From Blautia coccoides (GTDB lineage Bacteria > Bacillota > Clostridia > Lachnospirales > Lachnospiraceae): a stretch of 64,000 nucleotides of DNA. Numbering within the stretch: position 1 is the first letter of the stretch; every line of letters begins with the position of its first letter. Shown here in pieces: positions 34,475 through 43,475 of the stretch. The position numbers and the translations under genes are program-made. The DNA is taken from the NCBI RefSeq assembly GCF_034355335.1, contig NZ_CP136422.1, positions 5,058,501 to 5,122,500 on the forward strand. The letters run 5' to 3'. Under the pieces are notes generated by a model. The model did not search any database. It worked only from the letters and a program-made list of their open reading frames with translations, and was not told where the DNA came from.

Positions 34475-35304
34475 AGCTCGATCGTACCGTCAAAAACCAC
34501 TTCCGCAGGACCTGTCATATAAATGGTGTCCTCTTTTCTGTCCCAGAAAATCTTCAGATCACCGCCAAGCAGTTTTACCGTTACCTCCTCCTCTGTATAT
34601 CCATTCATCACGCAGGCTGCCGCCACTGCGCAGGCCCCGGTTCCACAGGCCAAGGTTTCCCCGCTGCCTCTCTCCCATACCCGCATCTCCACGGTCTTCT
34701 CATCCAATACCCGGACAAACTCTGTGTTGACCCCCTCCGGAAATGCCTCATGCTTCTCAAAGTACGGACCGATTGCTCTGATATCAAGGCCTTTCACATC
34801 ATCCATAAACACAACCGCATGAGGGTTGCCCATGGATACTGCAGTTACCTCGTAGATCTGCTGGTTCACAGCCAGGGGTTCCCGGATGACTTTTTCTTTT
34901 TTATGCTTCATTGGTATCTTTTCTGTGTGAAATTCCGGTTTTCCCATATTTACTTTCACCAATTCCACTCTGCCGTTTTTCACTGTCAGATCTAAATATT
35001 TGATACCGCTTTTTGTGTCAACACTGATCCTTGTCTTGTCTGTCAGTCCGTAGTCATATACGTATTTTGCCACACAGCGGATTCCATTGCCGCACATGGC
35101 CCCCTGACTGCCGTCCGCATTGTACATTTCCATCTCAAAATCCGCTTTCTCTGATGGTTTGATCAGGATCAGCCCGTCAGAGCCAATGCCAAAATGCCGG
35201 TCACTGACTTTTTTTGCCGCTTCCGAAGGATTCTCCACTGTTTCCTGAAAACAATTCACATACACATAATCATTGCCGATTCCCTGCATCTTTGTAAATT
35301 TCAT
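34471..35304 (-). CDS. dapF: Diaminopimelate epimerase
   Basis: 277 aa. Converts LL- to meso-diaminopimelate for peptidoglycan and lysine synthesis. Both catalytic cysteines are visible: AMCGNGIRCVAKY near residue 75 and ETLACGTGACAVA near residue 220. The N-terminal MKFTKMQGIGNDYVYVNCF is typical. AAAGGAGG precedes the ATG at ideal spacing. It leads a two-gene unit with the MATE exporter. Confidence 0.96.
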   Translation of the reverse strand: MKFTKMQGIGNDYVYVNCFQETVENPSEAAKKVSDRHFGIGSDGLILIKPSEKADFEMEMYNADGSQGAMCGNGIRCVAKYVYDYGLTDKTRISVDTKSGIKYLDLTVKNGRVELVKVNMGKPEFHTEKIPMKHKKEKVIREPLAVNQQIYEVTAVSMGNPHAVVFMDDVKGLDIRAIGPYFEKHEAFPEGVNTEFVRVLDEKTVEMRVWERGSGETLACGTGACAVAAACVMNGYTEEEVTVKLLGGDLKIFWDRKEDTIYMTGPAEVVFDGTIEL

Positions 35305-35384
35305 GCTGCTGCCTCCTTTACTCCGTATCCCATGTTTTCATTGTCTTCTCCACATACAGAGCAGTCCCCTGCCATGCCCGCAGA

Positions 35385-35418
35385 GAAAAAAGAGGGTGTC
35401 TGTAAAAGATACCCTCTT
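35385..35418 (-). terminator. Terminator after the siroheme/ferredoxin gene
   Basis: AAGAGGGT pairs with ACCCTCTT, extended by a partly paired TC/GA, and the minus strand continues with a run of T. It separates the redox operon from dapF. Confidence 0.75.
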
Positions 35419-35479
35419 CGTTTCTTTGCTATTAATCATAGCAATCCATAATTCTTTTGTCAATGCAGAAAGTCAGTTT

Positions 35480-36433
35480 TTAACAGGTAGCTCCGCCTAC
35501 CTCGTGAAGCTTAGCGGAAAGGATTTCCTCTTTTCTCTCCAGGATCTCGTCAGAGAGAAGCTGTGCCTCCACATTTTCAAATCCCAGACGCTCAATGGTA
35601 TCAGAAAAACGCTCTCCTGTCTTCCCCTGTTCCCTGTACAGAAGGATTGTTTTCTCGATCACACTCATAAGCTCTTCTTTGGTTGTAAAGATTTTGCTGA
35701 CAGGCTTTCCGATGGCTATTTTCTTTCCCCATCTTCCGCCAAGATATATCTTGTATCCATAGGTGCCGTCTTCGATGGCATCAAAATGGCAGGTACCGAT
35801 ACAACGGCCGCAGTTGATGCATTTTTCCCGGTCAAGCTCCATAATTCCGTCCACGAGCTTTACAGCGTCGATGGGACAGGCTTTCACAACACCGCACTTC
35901 TTGCATCCGCTGCACATGTCCTCATCATAGTTGGGAATGAGCTGGCCAACGATACCTAAATCATTCAGGTTCGGTTTCACACAGTTATTTGGACATCCGC
36001 CCACTGCGATTTTAAATTTATGAGGCAGTTTTACATCATGCCATTTTTCATAAAACTCATCATGAATTTCCTCTGAAAGTCCAAATGAATCCAAAAGACC
36101 ATACTGGCAGGTAGTTCCTTTACAGGAAACCACAGGACGCACTTTGGAACCGGTACCGCCTGTGTCCAGCCCGCATTTCTGGATATAAGCACGGAACTCA
36201 TCGATCTTCTCATAGGGAACTCCCTGAACCTCCACAGTAAGACGTGTAGTGTACGTCACAACGCCGTTGCCGAACAGCTTTGCTGCCTCTCCGATGCAGA
36301 TCTGCTGTTCTGCTGTGATCTTTCCGTTCTTTGTAATGATTCTGGCGGAAAAATTATCTGTTCCCTTGTTGCTCAAAAAGCCCAGGGCTTTTACTCTTTT
36401 TTCATCTTCATTGCTCACTGTTAATGTTGCCAT
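35480..36433 (-). CDS. Sulfite/nitrite-reductase-like protein with 2x[4Fe-4S] ferredoxin insert
   Basis: 317 aa. Siroheme/[4Fe-4S] ligand cysteines are placed as C104-x4-C109 and C147-x3-C151 (GGCPNNC), with a ferredoxin insert (C174, C177, C180, C186; C205, C208, C211, C215). This layout resembles the AsrC subunit of anaerobic sulfite reductase and small Fsr-like proteins of anaerobes. No AsrA/AsrB is nearby; instead the gene follows a CoA-disulfide/NADH-dependent reductase, which may deliver electrons. The protein ends in a terminal Cys (VGGATC). GGAGG precedes the ATG. Substrate (sulfite, nitrite or another sulfur species) is not proven. Confidence 0.85.
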   Translation of the reverse strand: MATLTVSNEDEKRVKALGFLSNKGTDNFSARIITKNGKITAEQQICIGEAAKLFGNGVVTYTTRLTVEVQGVPYEKIDEFRAYIQKCGLDTGGTGSKVRPVVSCKGTTCQYGLLDSFGLSEEIHDEFYEKWHDVKLPHKFKIAVGGCPNNCVKPNLNDLGIVGQLIPNYDEDMCSGCKKCGVVKACPIDAVKLVDGIMELDREKCINCGRCIGTCHFDAIEDGTYGYKIYLGGRWGKKIAIGKPVSKIFTTKEELMSVIEKTILLYREQGKTGERFSDTIERLGFENVEAQLLSDEILERKEEILSAKLHEVGGATC

Positions 36434-36511
36434 TTCTACTTTCCTCCAACTTTTTATCTTTTATGGCCTTGCCTGTCATATGCGTTCCTGTTGTATATCT
36501 TCTCCGGTCAC

Positions 36512-38146
36512 TCAGTCTTCTGTCAGATCTTCTCCGTTGAACGCGCTTCCGCCTTCCAGAACCTTTGTATTGGTATATCCGTAATATTTCAGGCGGTTCT
36601 GCAGCATGTATGCCCTTTTCCCTTTTGCGCACACAAGAAGCAGTTTTTCATCCTTTGGATGTCCTTCCAATTCTCCGTCAACTTCCTCCAGGTTTATAAA
36701 TTCCACACCTTCCAGAGTTGGTTTCAGGGATGCATCGATCACTTTATAACCCTCTGCCATACCTTCTGCAAACTCAACAGGAGTAAAGGTCTCAAAAGAA
36801 CCTGAAATCTTGTTCAAAAGGATGTTGATGCAGTGCGCAAAAGGATGGATGGCTGTTGAGAAGGGCGGTGCGTATGCAAAGTCCAGATGCTCCAACTGAT
36901 GTACTGTGGCTTTCATGCTCAGAGCCACCACGGCGATATCCACCATCTTATCCACAGCGCCTTTTCCGAGAACCTGGATACCCAGGAACTCACCTGTGGT
37001 CTTATCAGCGATCATCTTAACCAGGAAGGAATCTGCTCCCGGATAATAATGGGCCTTGTCATCCACAACAGCTACAACGGAGACTACATCATGTCCCGCA
37101 TCCTTTGCTGCCTGCTCTGTAAGCCCTGTACGGCCGGCATTCAGGCCCGGCAGTTTGACTACGCCTGTTCCCAGAACGCCAGGATAGGAAACATCCCCAC
37201 CGGCAATATTCTGTGCCGCGATCCTGCCCTCGATATTGGCTGAGGACCCCATAGGTGACCAAGCTCTCTGATGTGTCATACGGTTAGTGATCATAGAGCA
37301 GTCACCAAGCGCATAGATGTCCTCATCATTTGTTCTCATATGGTCATCTACAAGAATTGTCCTGTTGGGCGCAAGCTCGATTCCTGTATCAGCCAGGAAT
37401 GCTGTGTTGGCACGAATGCCAAGGGAAAGAACCAGAGCATCCGCTTTGATAGCTCTTCTGGAGGTCTTAACCTTCTCAACAGTACCATTGCCTTCCACAC
37501 CTTCCAGCTTTGTGTCAAGAAGTGTCATGATTCCCTGGTCTGCCAGATGATTCTCTGCGTATTCTGCCATCTCCTGATCAAATCCCGGCATAATATGCGG
37601 AAGCATATCCAGAACTGTAGTGCGGATACCGCGGCTCTGAAGATTCTCTGCAACTTCCAGACCGATAAATCCACCACCTGCTATGACTGCACGTTTTATG
37701 GTACCTGACTCGGCGGCTTTTCTGAGTGCCTCTGCATCATCAGGAGTTCTCATCATGAATACATTGTTCATATCAAGTCCCGGGAGAGGCGGCACAACTG
37801 GAGACGCACCGGTTGCTATTACCAGTTTATCATATGTATATTCTTTTGTCTCACCTGATTTCAGGACTTTGGCAGTAACTTTTTTGCCTTCACGGTCAAG
37901 AGCTGTCACTTCTATGCCTGTCTCAACATCTGCGCCTGTCAGCTTTGTAAATTTCTGAGGTGTGTTGACGATCAACTGGCTTCTCTCATGGATTACATCA
38001 CCCACATAATAAGGAAGGCCGCATCCCGCATAAGAAATGTCCTCGCTCTTGGTCAGGATCAGTACCTCTGCATCTCTGTTCTCTCTCTTCAGTTTTGCTG
38101 CAACCTTTGTACCTGCGGCTACACCGCCAATAATCAATACCTTCAT
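36512..38146 (-). CDS. FAD-dependent CoA-disulfide/persulfide reductase with rhodanese-like domain
   Basis: 544 aa. Rossmann FAD motif VLIIGGVAAGTKVAAKLKR, active-site Cys42 in YAGCGLPYYVGD, NAD motif AVIAGGGFIGLEVAENL and LGDCSMITNRMT match CoA-disulfide reductases. The last 90 residues are a rhodanese-like domain with a Cys in LLLVCAKGKRAYMLQNRL, as in CoADR-RHD enzymes that reduce polysulfide or CoA-persulfide with NAD(P)H. The ATG at 38146 follows AGAAGG by 8 nt; an in-frame TTG two codons earlier is less likely. It is the first gene of the pair and is divergent from a LysR regulator. Confidence 0.88.
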   Translation of the reverse strand: MKVLIIGGVAAGTKVAAKLKRENRDAEVLILTKSEDISYAGCGLPYYVGDVIHERSQLIVNTPQKFTKLTGADVETGIEVTALDREGKKVTAKVLKSGETKEYTYDKLVIATGASPVVPPLPGLDMNNVFMMRTPDDAEALRKAAESGTIKRAVIAGGGFIGLEVAENLQSRGIRTTVLDMLPHIMPGFDQEMAEYAENHLADQGIMTLLDTKLEGVEGNGTVEKVKTSRRAIKADALVLSLGIRANTAFLADTGIELAPNRTILVDDHMRTNDEDIYALGDCSMITNRMTHQRAWSPMGSSANIEGRIAAQNIAGGDVSYPGVLGTGVVKLPGLNAGRTGLTEQAAKDAGHDVVSVVAVVDDKAHYYPGADSFLVKMIADKTTGEFLGIQVLGKGAVDKMVDIAVVALSMKATVHQLEHLDFAYAPPFSTAIHPFAHCINILLNKISGSFETFTPVEFAEGMAEGYKVIDASLKPTLEGVEFINLEEVDGELEGHPKDEKLLLVCAKGKRAYMLQNRLKYYGYTNTKVLEGGSAFNGEDLTED

Positions 38147-38239
38147 AGCCAATACCTTCTTTTCTTAGATTTGCTTTTCGTGAAGTCCGGCTCCCGTTTC
38201 CGGTCCCGGAACAGTTCAGGGATTTTTTTCCTTTACTTT

Positions 38240-38284
38240 ATGTTCAGTATAGCACTTGAACATGTATAAGAAAAGTAATATAAT
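38240..38284. promoter_or_regulatory. Divergent promoter region with a 24-bp LysR-type operator
   Basis: ATGTTCA (38240-38246) and TGAACAT (38257-38263) form a perfect inverted repeat with a 10-bp centre. It overlaps TATACT, the minus-strand -10 (38246-38251), and TTGAAC, the plus-strand -35 (38256-38261), which is 17 bp from TATAAT (38279-38284). One dyad could therefore control both the reductase operon and lysR. Confidence 0.65.
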
Positions 38285-38328
38285 TTTATATAATTAATAA
38301 GTTTTACCTATGATAAAGGAGATACCTT

Positions 38329-39252
38329 ATGACCATCAGACATCTGAAAATTTTTCTGACAGTGGCTGAAACAGGAAAAATGAGCATGGCCGCAGAACAG
38401 CTCTATATCACTCAGCCCTCAGTCAGCCAGGCGATCCGGGAACTGGAAGACCACTACCAGGTACTGCTCTTTGAACGCCTCTCCAAAAAACTTTATATCA
38501 CTGAAGACGGAAAAAAGCTTTATGTCACGGCCAAACAGCTTGTAACGCAGTTTGAAAGCTTGGAGGAGAGCATGAGGAAGGAAAACCGGCGGGAGAAGAT
38601 CCGTATCGGCGGTACTGTCACCCTCGGAAGCGGACTCCTCTCCAAAGTAGTACGTGATCTGCGGGGAGAGCGGCCTGAACTAGATATTTATTCTTATATG
38701 AACAATACCCAGATCATAGAACAAAAGCTTCTGAGTATGGAGCTGGATGTGGGAATCGTAGAAGGACGTGTGAAGAGCCGGGATTTGGTCTCCATTCCCC
38801 TTATTGATGACATGCTCGTGCTGGCATGCGGCCAAAATCACCTCTACTTTGGCCGTCACACCTTATTTATCAACGAGCTGAATGGACATGATTTTGTAAA
38901 AAGGGAACCGGGAAGCGGTACCAGGGAATTATTTGAGAATTTCATCGTGCGCCACGGTCTTGATATCCATACTGTGTTTGAGGAGAGCACCCCGGATTCC
39001 ATAAAAAATGCCATACAGATCAACAACTGTATGGCAGTCATCTCCATCCGTCTTCTGGAAAAGGAAATACAGAACGGGGAGATCCATGTATTTACCGGTC
39101 CTCACAAAGAATGGAACCGGAGTTTCTCCTTTGTCTACCACAAGGATAAATTCCTGACCGAATCCATTCTCCGCCTGAAAGAGATCGTGAGCAGCTACAA
39201 CGATGTGGAAGAGATAAGAAAGCTGCCGGGAGGACAATTAGTTGACGGCTGA
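38329..39252 (+). CDS. LysR-family transcriptional regulator
   Basis: 307 aa. The N-terminal winged helix reads MTIRHLKIFLTVAETGKMS, AAEQLYITQPSVSQAIRELE, then a periplasmic-binding-like effector domain (residues 90-295, IRIGGTVTLGSGLLSKVV, PGSGTRELFENFI). The sequence is close to CysL/CysB-like regulators, consistent with control of the divergent sulfur/redox operon. AAAGGAG lies 8 nt before the ATG. Confidence 0.93.
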   Translation: MTIRHLKIFLTVAETGKMSMAAEQLYITQPSVSQAIRELEDHYQVLLFERLSKKLYITEDGKKLYVTAKQLVTQFESLEESMRKENRREKIRIGGTVTLGSGLLSKVVRDLRGERPELDIYSYMNNTQIIEQKLLSMELDVGIVEGRVKSRDLVSIPLIDDMLVLACGQNHLYFGRHTLFINELNGHDFVKREPGSGTRELFENFIVRHGLDIHTVFEESTPDSIKNAIQINNCMAVISIRLLEKEIQNGEIHVFTGPHKEWNRSFSFVYHKDKFLTESILRLKEIVSSYNDVEEIRKLPGGQLVDG

Positions 39253-39260
39253 ACAAGCAG

Positions 39261-39289
39261 AAAGGCTGCCGCGGTATGCGGCAGCCTTT
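39261..39289 (+). terminator. Terminator between lysR and rubredoxin
   Basis: A perfect 12-bp stem AAAGGCTGCCGC/GCGGCAGCCTTT with a 5-nt loop between convergent genes; CCTATTTT follows on the plus strand. It could serve both directions. Confidence 0.85.
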
Positions 39290-39301
39290 CCTATTTTCAT
39301 C

Positions 39302-39460
39302 TTAAGCTTCAATAAATACTTCTTTTCCCATACCGCAGATCGGGCATACCCAATCTTCCGGAAGTTCCTCAAATGAAGTTCCCGGTGCGATTCCGTTTTC
39401 CGGATCTCCTACCTCAGGGTCATATTCATATCCGCATGGTTCGCAAACATATTTTTTCAT
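39302..39460 (-). CDS. Rubredoxin
   Basis: 52 aa. The two knuckles C6-x2-C9 ([16 protein letters not shown]) and C39-x2-C42 ([12 protein letters not shown]) hold a single iron. It carries electrons in anaerobic redox and oxidative-stress reactions. The first knuckle is C-E-P-C where C-x-x-C-G-Y is usual, which is normal variation. AGGAGG lies 11 nt before the ATG at 39460. It is alone between a terminator and a gap of about 310 bp. Confidence 0.94.
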   Translation of the reverse strand: MKKYVCEPCGYEYDPEVGDPENGIAPGTSFEELPEDWVCPICGMGKEVFIEA

Positions 39461-39636
39461 AATAATTATACCTCCTGTATATAGCTTCTCCAGTTATCTC
39501 CTGAATTACACTGATTCTATCACATATTCTCTCATAAATCCAGTCTTTTTTTGTCCAATTTAAAAATTTTTATAAGCTTCTCTTCTAAGTATTCCGGCAC
39601 TGAGGTGCAGCCATCTGCAGCCATCACTCTGGTTAT

Positions 39637-39680
39637 AAAAAGACTGCACACTTATATGATCCATAAGTGTGCAGCTTTTT
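39637..39680 (-). terminator. Bidirectional terminator
   Basis: CTGCACACTTAT (39644-39655) and ATAAGTGTGCAG (39663-39674) form a perfect 12-bp stem with A-runs on one side and T-runs on the other. It ends the minus-strand transcript from 40253. The rest of the 39461-39770 gap shows nothing else I can name. Confidence 0.85.
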
Positions 39681-39770
39681 ATCCGGGAAAGTAAGAGGAG
39701 TTTACTTTCCCTTCCCTATAGTTTGGAAACCCGTATTTATAAACAGATTTCCGGGACATATTCATAGTTA

Positions 39771-40253
39771 CTATTTCTTCTTTTTGTAACCAGCCCTCTG
39801 CCGCGGGTCAGCATCTGCCACCACGGCTGTGGAATTTTTCTTTCTTGCAAGTACCATGATCTGTTTTGCATCTGCTCTTGTAAAGTACAAGCGTTTGCTT
39901 CTGTTGCCCCTGCCAAAATGGAGAGCCACAAGCTCCTGCGTTTTTCTGTCTTCTCGGATCACCGAAATAATTTCCTTCCAACTCCAGAAATCATAGTGCG
40001 TGGTAATCCTCATCTGATAAAAAATTTCCAGTCCCCTCTCGGTAATGACTGTATCCTTTTTCATCAAAAGCGTCAGTATGTACAGCACACCAAATACAGC
40101 GGCCACGCGGTAAGGTGTAAGAATACCTCCAATGATCAAAGCGGCAGATAAAATCCAACAGCCGTATGTCACCCATGGCTTACGGGGTTTCAAATCCCTT
40201 GCATGATAAATTGGTCCTTCTAACGAGTCCCAGGGAAGATGCTCAACACTCAC
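39771..40253 (-). CDS. Membrane protein of unknown function
   Basis: 160 aa. Two close hydrophobic segments (residues about 28-62, WVTYGCWILSAALIIGG and VAAVFGVLYILTLLM) are followed by a soluble part (TVITERGLEIFYQMRITTHY, WSWKEIISVIRED) that recalls PH-like domains of YdbS/bPH2-type membrane proteins, and a basic tail ending YKKKK. The start is a GTG at 40253 with AAAGGAG 8 nt upstream. It follows the NhaC gene after 61 bp, with a perfect 8-bp hairpin (40278-40304) between, so it may be cotranscribed. Confidence 0.75.
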   Translation of the reverse strand: MSVEHLPWDSLEGPIYHARDLKPRKPWVTYGCWILSAALIIGGILTPYRVAAVFGVLYILTLLMKKDTVITERGLEIFYQMRITTHYDFWSWKEIISVIREDRKTQELVALHFGRGNRSKRLYFTRADAKQIMVLARKKNSTAVVADADPRQRAGYKKKK

Positions 40254-40314
40254 AATGATACTCCTTTCAGTCTCCAGCAGAAAACGGAATCCTCAGGTTT
40301 TCTGTTGTTATAAA

Positions 40315-41853
40315 TTATGCCTGTGCCTTAGGTGCTTTGCCTGCTGCACGCAGAGCTTCAAGATTCTTCACTGCCAGCTCATGTTTATCCGCAGGAGCTG
40401 CAGCCGGTTTACGCATTTTTGTTTTGCCCAGAATATTCGTATAGGCACCATCAGCCCAGAAGATATTGCGGCCCAGGAATGCAAGGAGCGCAGCCAGAAT
40501 CGGATTCAGCAGGTTGACGAATGCGTATGGGAAGTATAAGAACGGATGTACTCCCAGAACGCCCATCTGATAAGCACCGCAGCCTGTCCACGGGAACATT
40601 ACCGCCCACAGAGTACCACAGTCCTCCAAGGTCCTGGACAACATATTTCGGCCCAGACCCATCTCATCATATTTGTCCACATACAGCGGAGCCGGCACAC
40701 CAATTCCGAGGAACTGGTCACACATAGTAGCATCGCAGAATAAGGATGTCAGAAGTGTAGCCAGAATCAGACTTCCCACAGAGTGGAGTCTCTTCTTCAG
40801 ACCTCCGAACAATGTATCCACGCATCCGCAGCGCTCCAGAGCACCGCCGTAGGCAACTGCCAGCAGGATCAGGTTGATGGTCCACATCTGATGATCCATA
40901 CCACCCCTGCTCAGCAAGTCATTCGCTAACTCATTCGTAGATTCAAATGTTGTACCATAGTGCAGAACGTCGAACAATTCACCCAGACTGTGCATACCCT
41001 GGAAAACTGCTGCGAACAAAACGCCGCATCCCACAGAGATTGATATACCAACCAATCCAGGTACCTTCATGATACAAACAACTACGATCACAACGATCGG
41101 AAGCAGCAGGATCGGGCTTAAGTTAAAGCCTTCTGCCAGAGCTGCCTGTAAATCTGTTGCAACAGAGGCATCGAATCCTGATGTATCAATGTTCAGACCC
41201 ATGATCGTATATAAGATCAATGCGATCACAAAGGTTGGGCCGGTGGTGGAGACCATCGCCGTAACGTGGTCAAACAAGCCGGTTTCAGAAACAGCTGCTG
41301 CCAGGTTTGTAGTATCAGAAAGCGGTGAAAATTTATCTCCAACATAAGCTCCTGAGATGATCATACCTGCAGTGATAGCAGGGTTGATTCCAAGGCCTGC
41401 ACCAATACCTAAAAAGGCAATACCTATGGTAGCAGTAGCAGTCCATGAAGAACCGCATGCCAGACCAACAACAGCACACATAATACAGCCGATTGGCAGG
41501 AAAAGCTTAGGTGTCAGTAAATCCAGGCCGTAATAGATCAGGGCCGGAATTGTACCGGACATAATGAAAGATGCCACGAGGATACCAACTGTACAAAGAA
41601 TCAGTATCGCTTCCATTGTAGCATTCAGCCTATCCAGCATACCAGCCAGCATGTCGGAAAAGCTGTGTCCGCAGAGACAGCCGATGATACAAGCCACTAC
41701 GATAGATACCAGTAACGGCATATGGGCATCACTGTATCCGCTTCCTCCTACGAAGCCATAAAGCATCAGAGCCATCATGACTACAATCGGAATAATAGCT
41801 TCAATAAAATTTGGAAGCCGAACTGTACGTTCTTTCTTTTCGTTCTTTCCCAT
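40315..41853 (-). CDS. NhaC-family Na+/H+ antiporter-like transporter
   Basis: 512 aa, about 12 membrane segments. VVGLACGSSWTATATIGIAF, GAYVGDKFSPLSDTTNLAAA and FCDATMCDQFLGIGVP are NhaC-family signatures. Members exchange Na+ or H+ for organic acids or amino acids as well as simple cations. It sits directly downstream of hutH, so I infer transport of histidine or its deamination product urocanate rather than pH homeostasis. AGAGGGG precedes the ATG. Confidence 0.85.
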   Translation of the reverse strand: MGKNEKKERTVRLPNFIEAIIPIVVMMALMLYGFVGGSGYSDAHMPLLVSIVVACIIGCLCGHSFSDMLAGMLDRLNATMEAILILCTVGILVASFIMSGTIPALIYYGLDLLTPKLFLPIGCIMCAVVGLACGSSWTATATIGIAFLGIGAGLGINPAITAGMIISGAYVGDKFSPLSDTTNLAAAVSETGLFDHVTAMVSTTGPTFVIALILYTIMGLNIDTSGFDASVATDLQAALAEGFNLSPILLLPIVVIVVVCIMKVPGLVGISISVGCGVLFAAVFQGMHSLGELFDVLHYGTTFESTNELANDLLSRGGMDHQMWTINLILLAVAYGGALERCGCVDTLFGGLKKRLHSVGSLILATLLTSLFCDATMCDQFLGIGVPAPLYVDKYDEMGLGRNMLSRTLEDCGTLWAVMFPWTGCGAYQMGVLGVHPFLYFPYAFVNLLNPILAALLAFLGRNIFWADGAYTNILGKTKMRKPAAAPADKHELAVKNLEALRAAGKAPKAQA

Positions 41854-41905
41854 TAAGACTTACCCCTCTTTTCTTAATTTTATTTTTCGCAGGACAGTTA
41901 AAAAT

Positions 41906-43441
41906 TTATTTTGTTTCTATAGCTCCGCCAAGGGCCTCCTCTACCGCTTTGACGAGAGAGCCATCCTTAATGATTGCTTCACAATAGTTGATATCACCGT
42001 ATAATTCGCGGTCCTCATCTAATGTGGCTACTTCTTTGCGGACTAAGTCATAAGCAGCCTGTGTTCCTTTGCCCAGGCCTTTATTGCCGCGCATATCAAT
42101 ACCCTGGCATGCAACCATAAGTTCCATAGCCAGAACACGTCTTACATTCTTAGCGATCTCTCCTGCTTTTCTGGCAGCGATCGTACCCATGGATACGTGG
42201 TCTTCCTGACCAGCGGATGACGGGATACTGTCAACTGATGCCGGATGCGCAAGAACTTTGTTCTCAGATACTAATGCTGCTGCGGAATACTGAACGATCA
42301 TGAATCCGGAGCAAACGCCGCCGTGCGGTGTCAGGAATGCAGGCAGTTCACTATATGCCGGGTTGACCAGACGTTCAATACGTCTCTCAGATACGTTAGC
42401 CAGCTCAGAAACTGCGATTCCCAGGAAGTCAAAGCTCAATGCCATAGGCTGTCCGTGGAAGTTACCGCCGGAGATTCCGTTCTTATCTTCTTTGAAGATG
42501 ATCGGATTATCTGTTACAGAGTTTATTTCAATATTTACATGGTCAAGTACATAATTCACTGCATCCTTGCTGGCGCCGTGGATCTGCGGTGAGCAGCGCA
42601 GGGAATAAGCATCCTGTACACGGATTTCACCCTGAACAGTAGTATTCTTGCTGCCGTCTAGAAGTCTTAACAGGTTTCTGGCTGTTGCGAGCTGTCCGGA
42701 ATGAGGACGAACATCGTGCAGACGATGGTCTAAAGCACTCACAACACCGTTCTGAGCCTCAAAGCACAGAGAGTCCGCGATATCTGCAACCTTCAGAAGC
42801 TGCAGTGCGTCGTACAGTGCCAGGGAGCCGGCGCTTGTCATAGCCTGTGTACCGTTGTTCAGAGCCAGGCCTTCTTTTGCAGACAATTCAATTGTAGGAA
42901 TTCCTGCACGCTTCATAGCCTCTGCGCCCGGAAGGAGTTCTCCTTCATAATAAGCCATACCCAGGCCCAGCATGGGCAGAACCATGTGGGATAACGGTGC
43001 CAGGTCTCCGGAAGCTCCAAGGGAACCTTTCTCTGGAATAAACGCGGTAACACCTTTATTCAGCATATCGATCATGGTCTGGACAGTCTCCAGACGAATG
43101 CCTGAAAATCCTTTTACCAGGTTGTTGATCCTAAGCAGCATAATACCTCTTGCAACATCAACGGGGAATGGATCACCAGCACCTACCGCATGAGTGATGA
43201 TCAGGTTTTTCTGAAGAGCCTTGCACTGATCCTGAGAAATTACAACATCGCTGAATTTACCAAATCCAGTTGTGATCCCATAGACAACCTTCTCTTCCGC
43301 AACAAGGTCATCAACCACTTTTCTTGATTCGATAATGTTCTGTTTTGCCTCCTCGGCTAACTCAATTTTTGCATTCTCACGACAAATTAAAGCAATCTGT
43401 TCCAGTGTGAGGTCTTTACCAGTAATTACAATATTGCTCAT
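41906..43441 (-). CDS. hutH: Histidine ammonia-lyase
   Basis: 511 aa. Deaminates L-histidine to urocanate. The Ala-Ser-Gly that forms the MIO cofactor is in GSLGASGDLAPLSHM; VYGITTGFGKFSD near residue 55, QDAYSLRCSPQIHGA, GGNFHGQPMALSFD and EDHVSMGTIAARK are all family motifs. Length fits. No hutU, hutI, hutG or ftcD is in the window, so degradation beyond urocanate is not encoded here. AGAGGGTGCG precedes the ATG. Its promoter has an unusual repeat array and the gene upstream encodes a BTAD regulator. Confidence 0.93.
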   Translation of the reverse strand: MSNIVITGKDLTLEQIALICRENAKIELAEEAKQNIIESRKVVDDLVAEEKVVYGITTGFGKFSDVVISQDQCKALQKNLIITHAVGAGDPFPVDVARGIMLLRINNLVKGFSGIRLETVQTMIDMLNKGVTAFIPEKGSLGASGDLAPLSHMVLPMLGLGMAYYEGELLPGAEAMKRAGIPTIELSAKEGLALNNGTQAMTSAGSLALYDALQLLKVADIADSLCFEAQNGVVSALDHRLHDVRPHSGQLATARNLLRLLDGSKNTTVQGEIRVQDAYSLRCSPQIHGASKDAVNYVLDHVNIEINSVTDNPIIFKEDKNGISGGNFHGQPMALSFDFLGIAVSELANVSERRIERLVNPAYSELPAFLTPHGGVCSGFMIVQYSAAALVSENKVLAHPASVDSIPSSAGQEDHVSMGTIAARKAGEIAKNVRRVLAMELMVACQGIDMRGNKGLGKGTQAAYDLVRKEVATLDEDRELYGDINYCEAIIKDGSLVKAVEEALGGAIETK

Positions 43442-43475
43442 ATCGCACCCTCTTTTCCTTATATTTTATAGTGCA

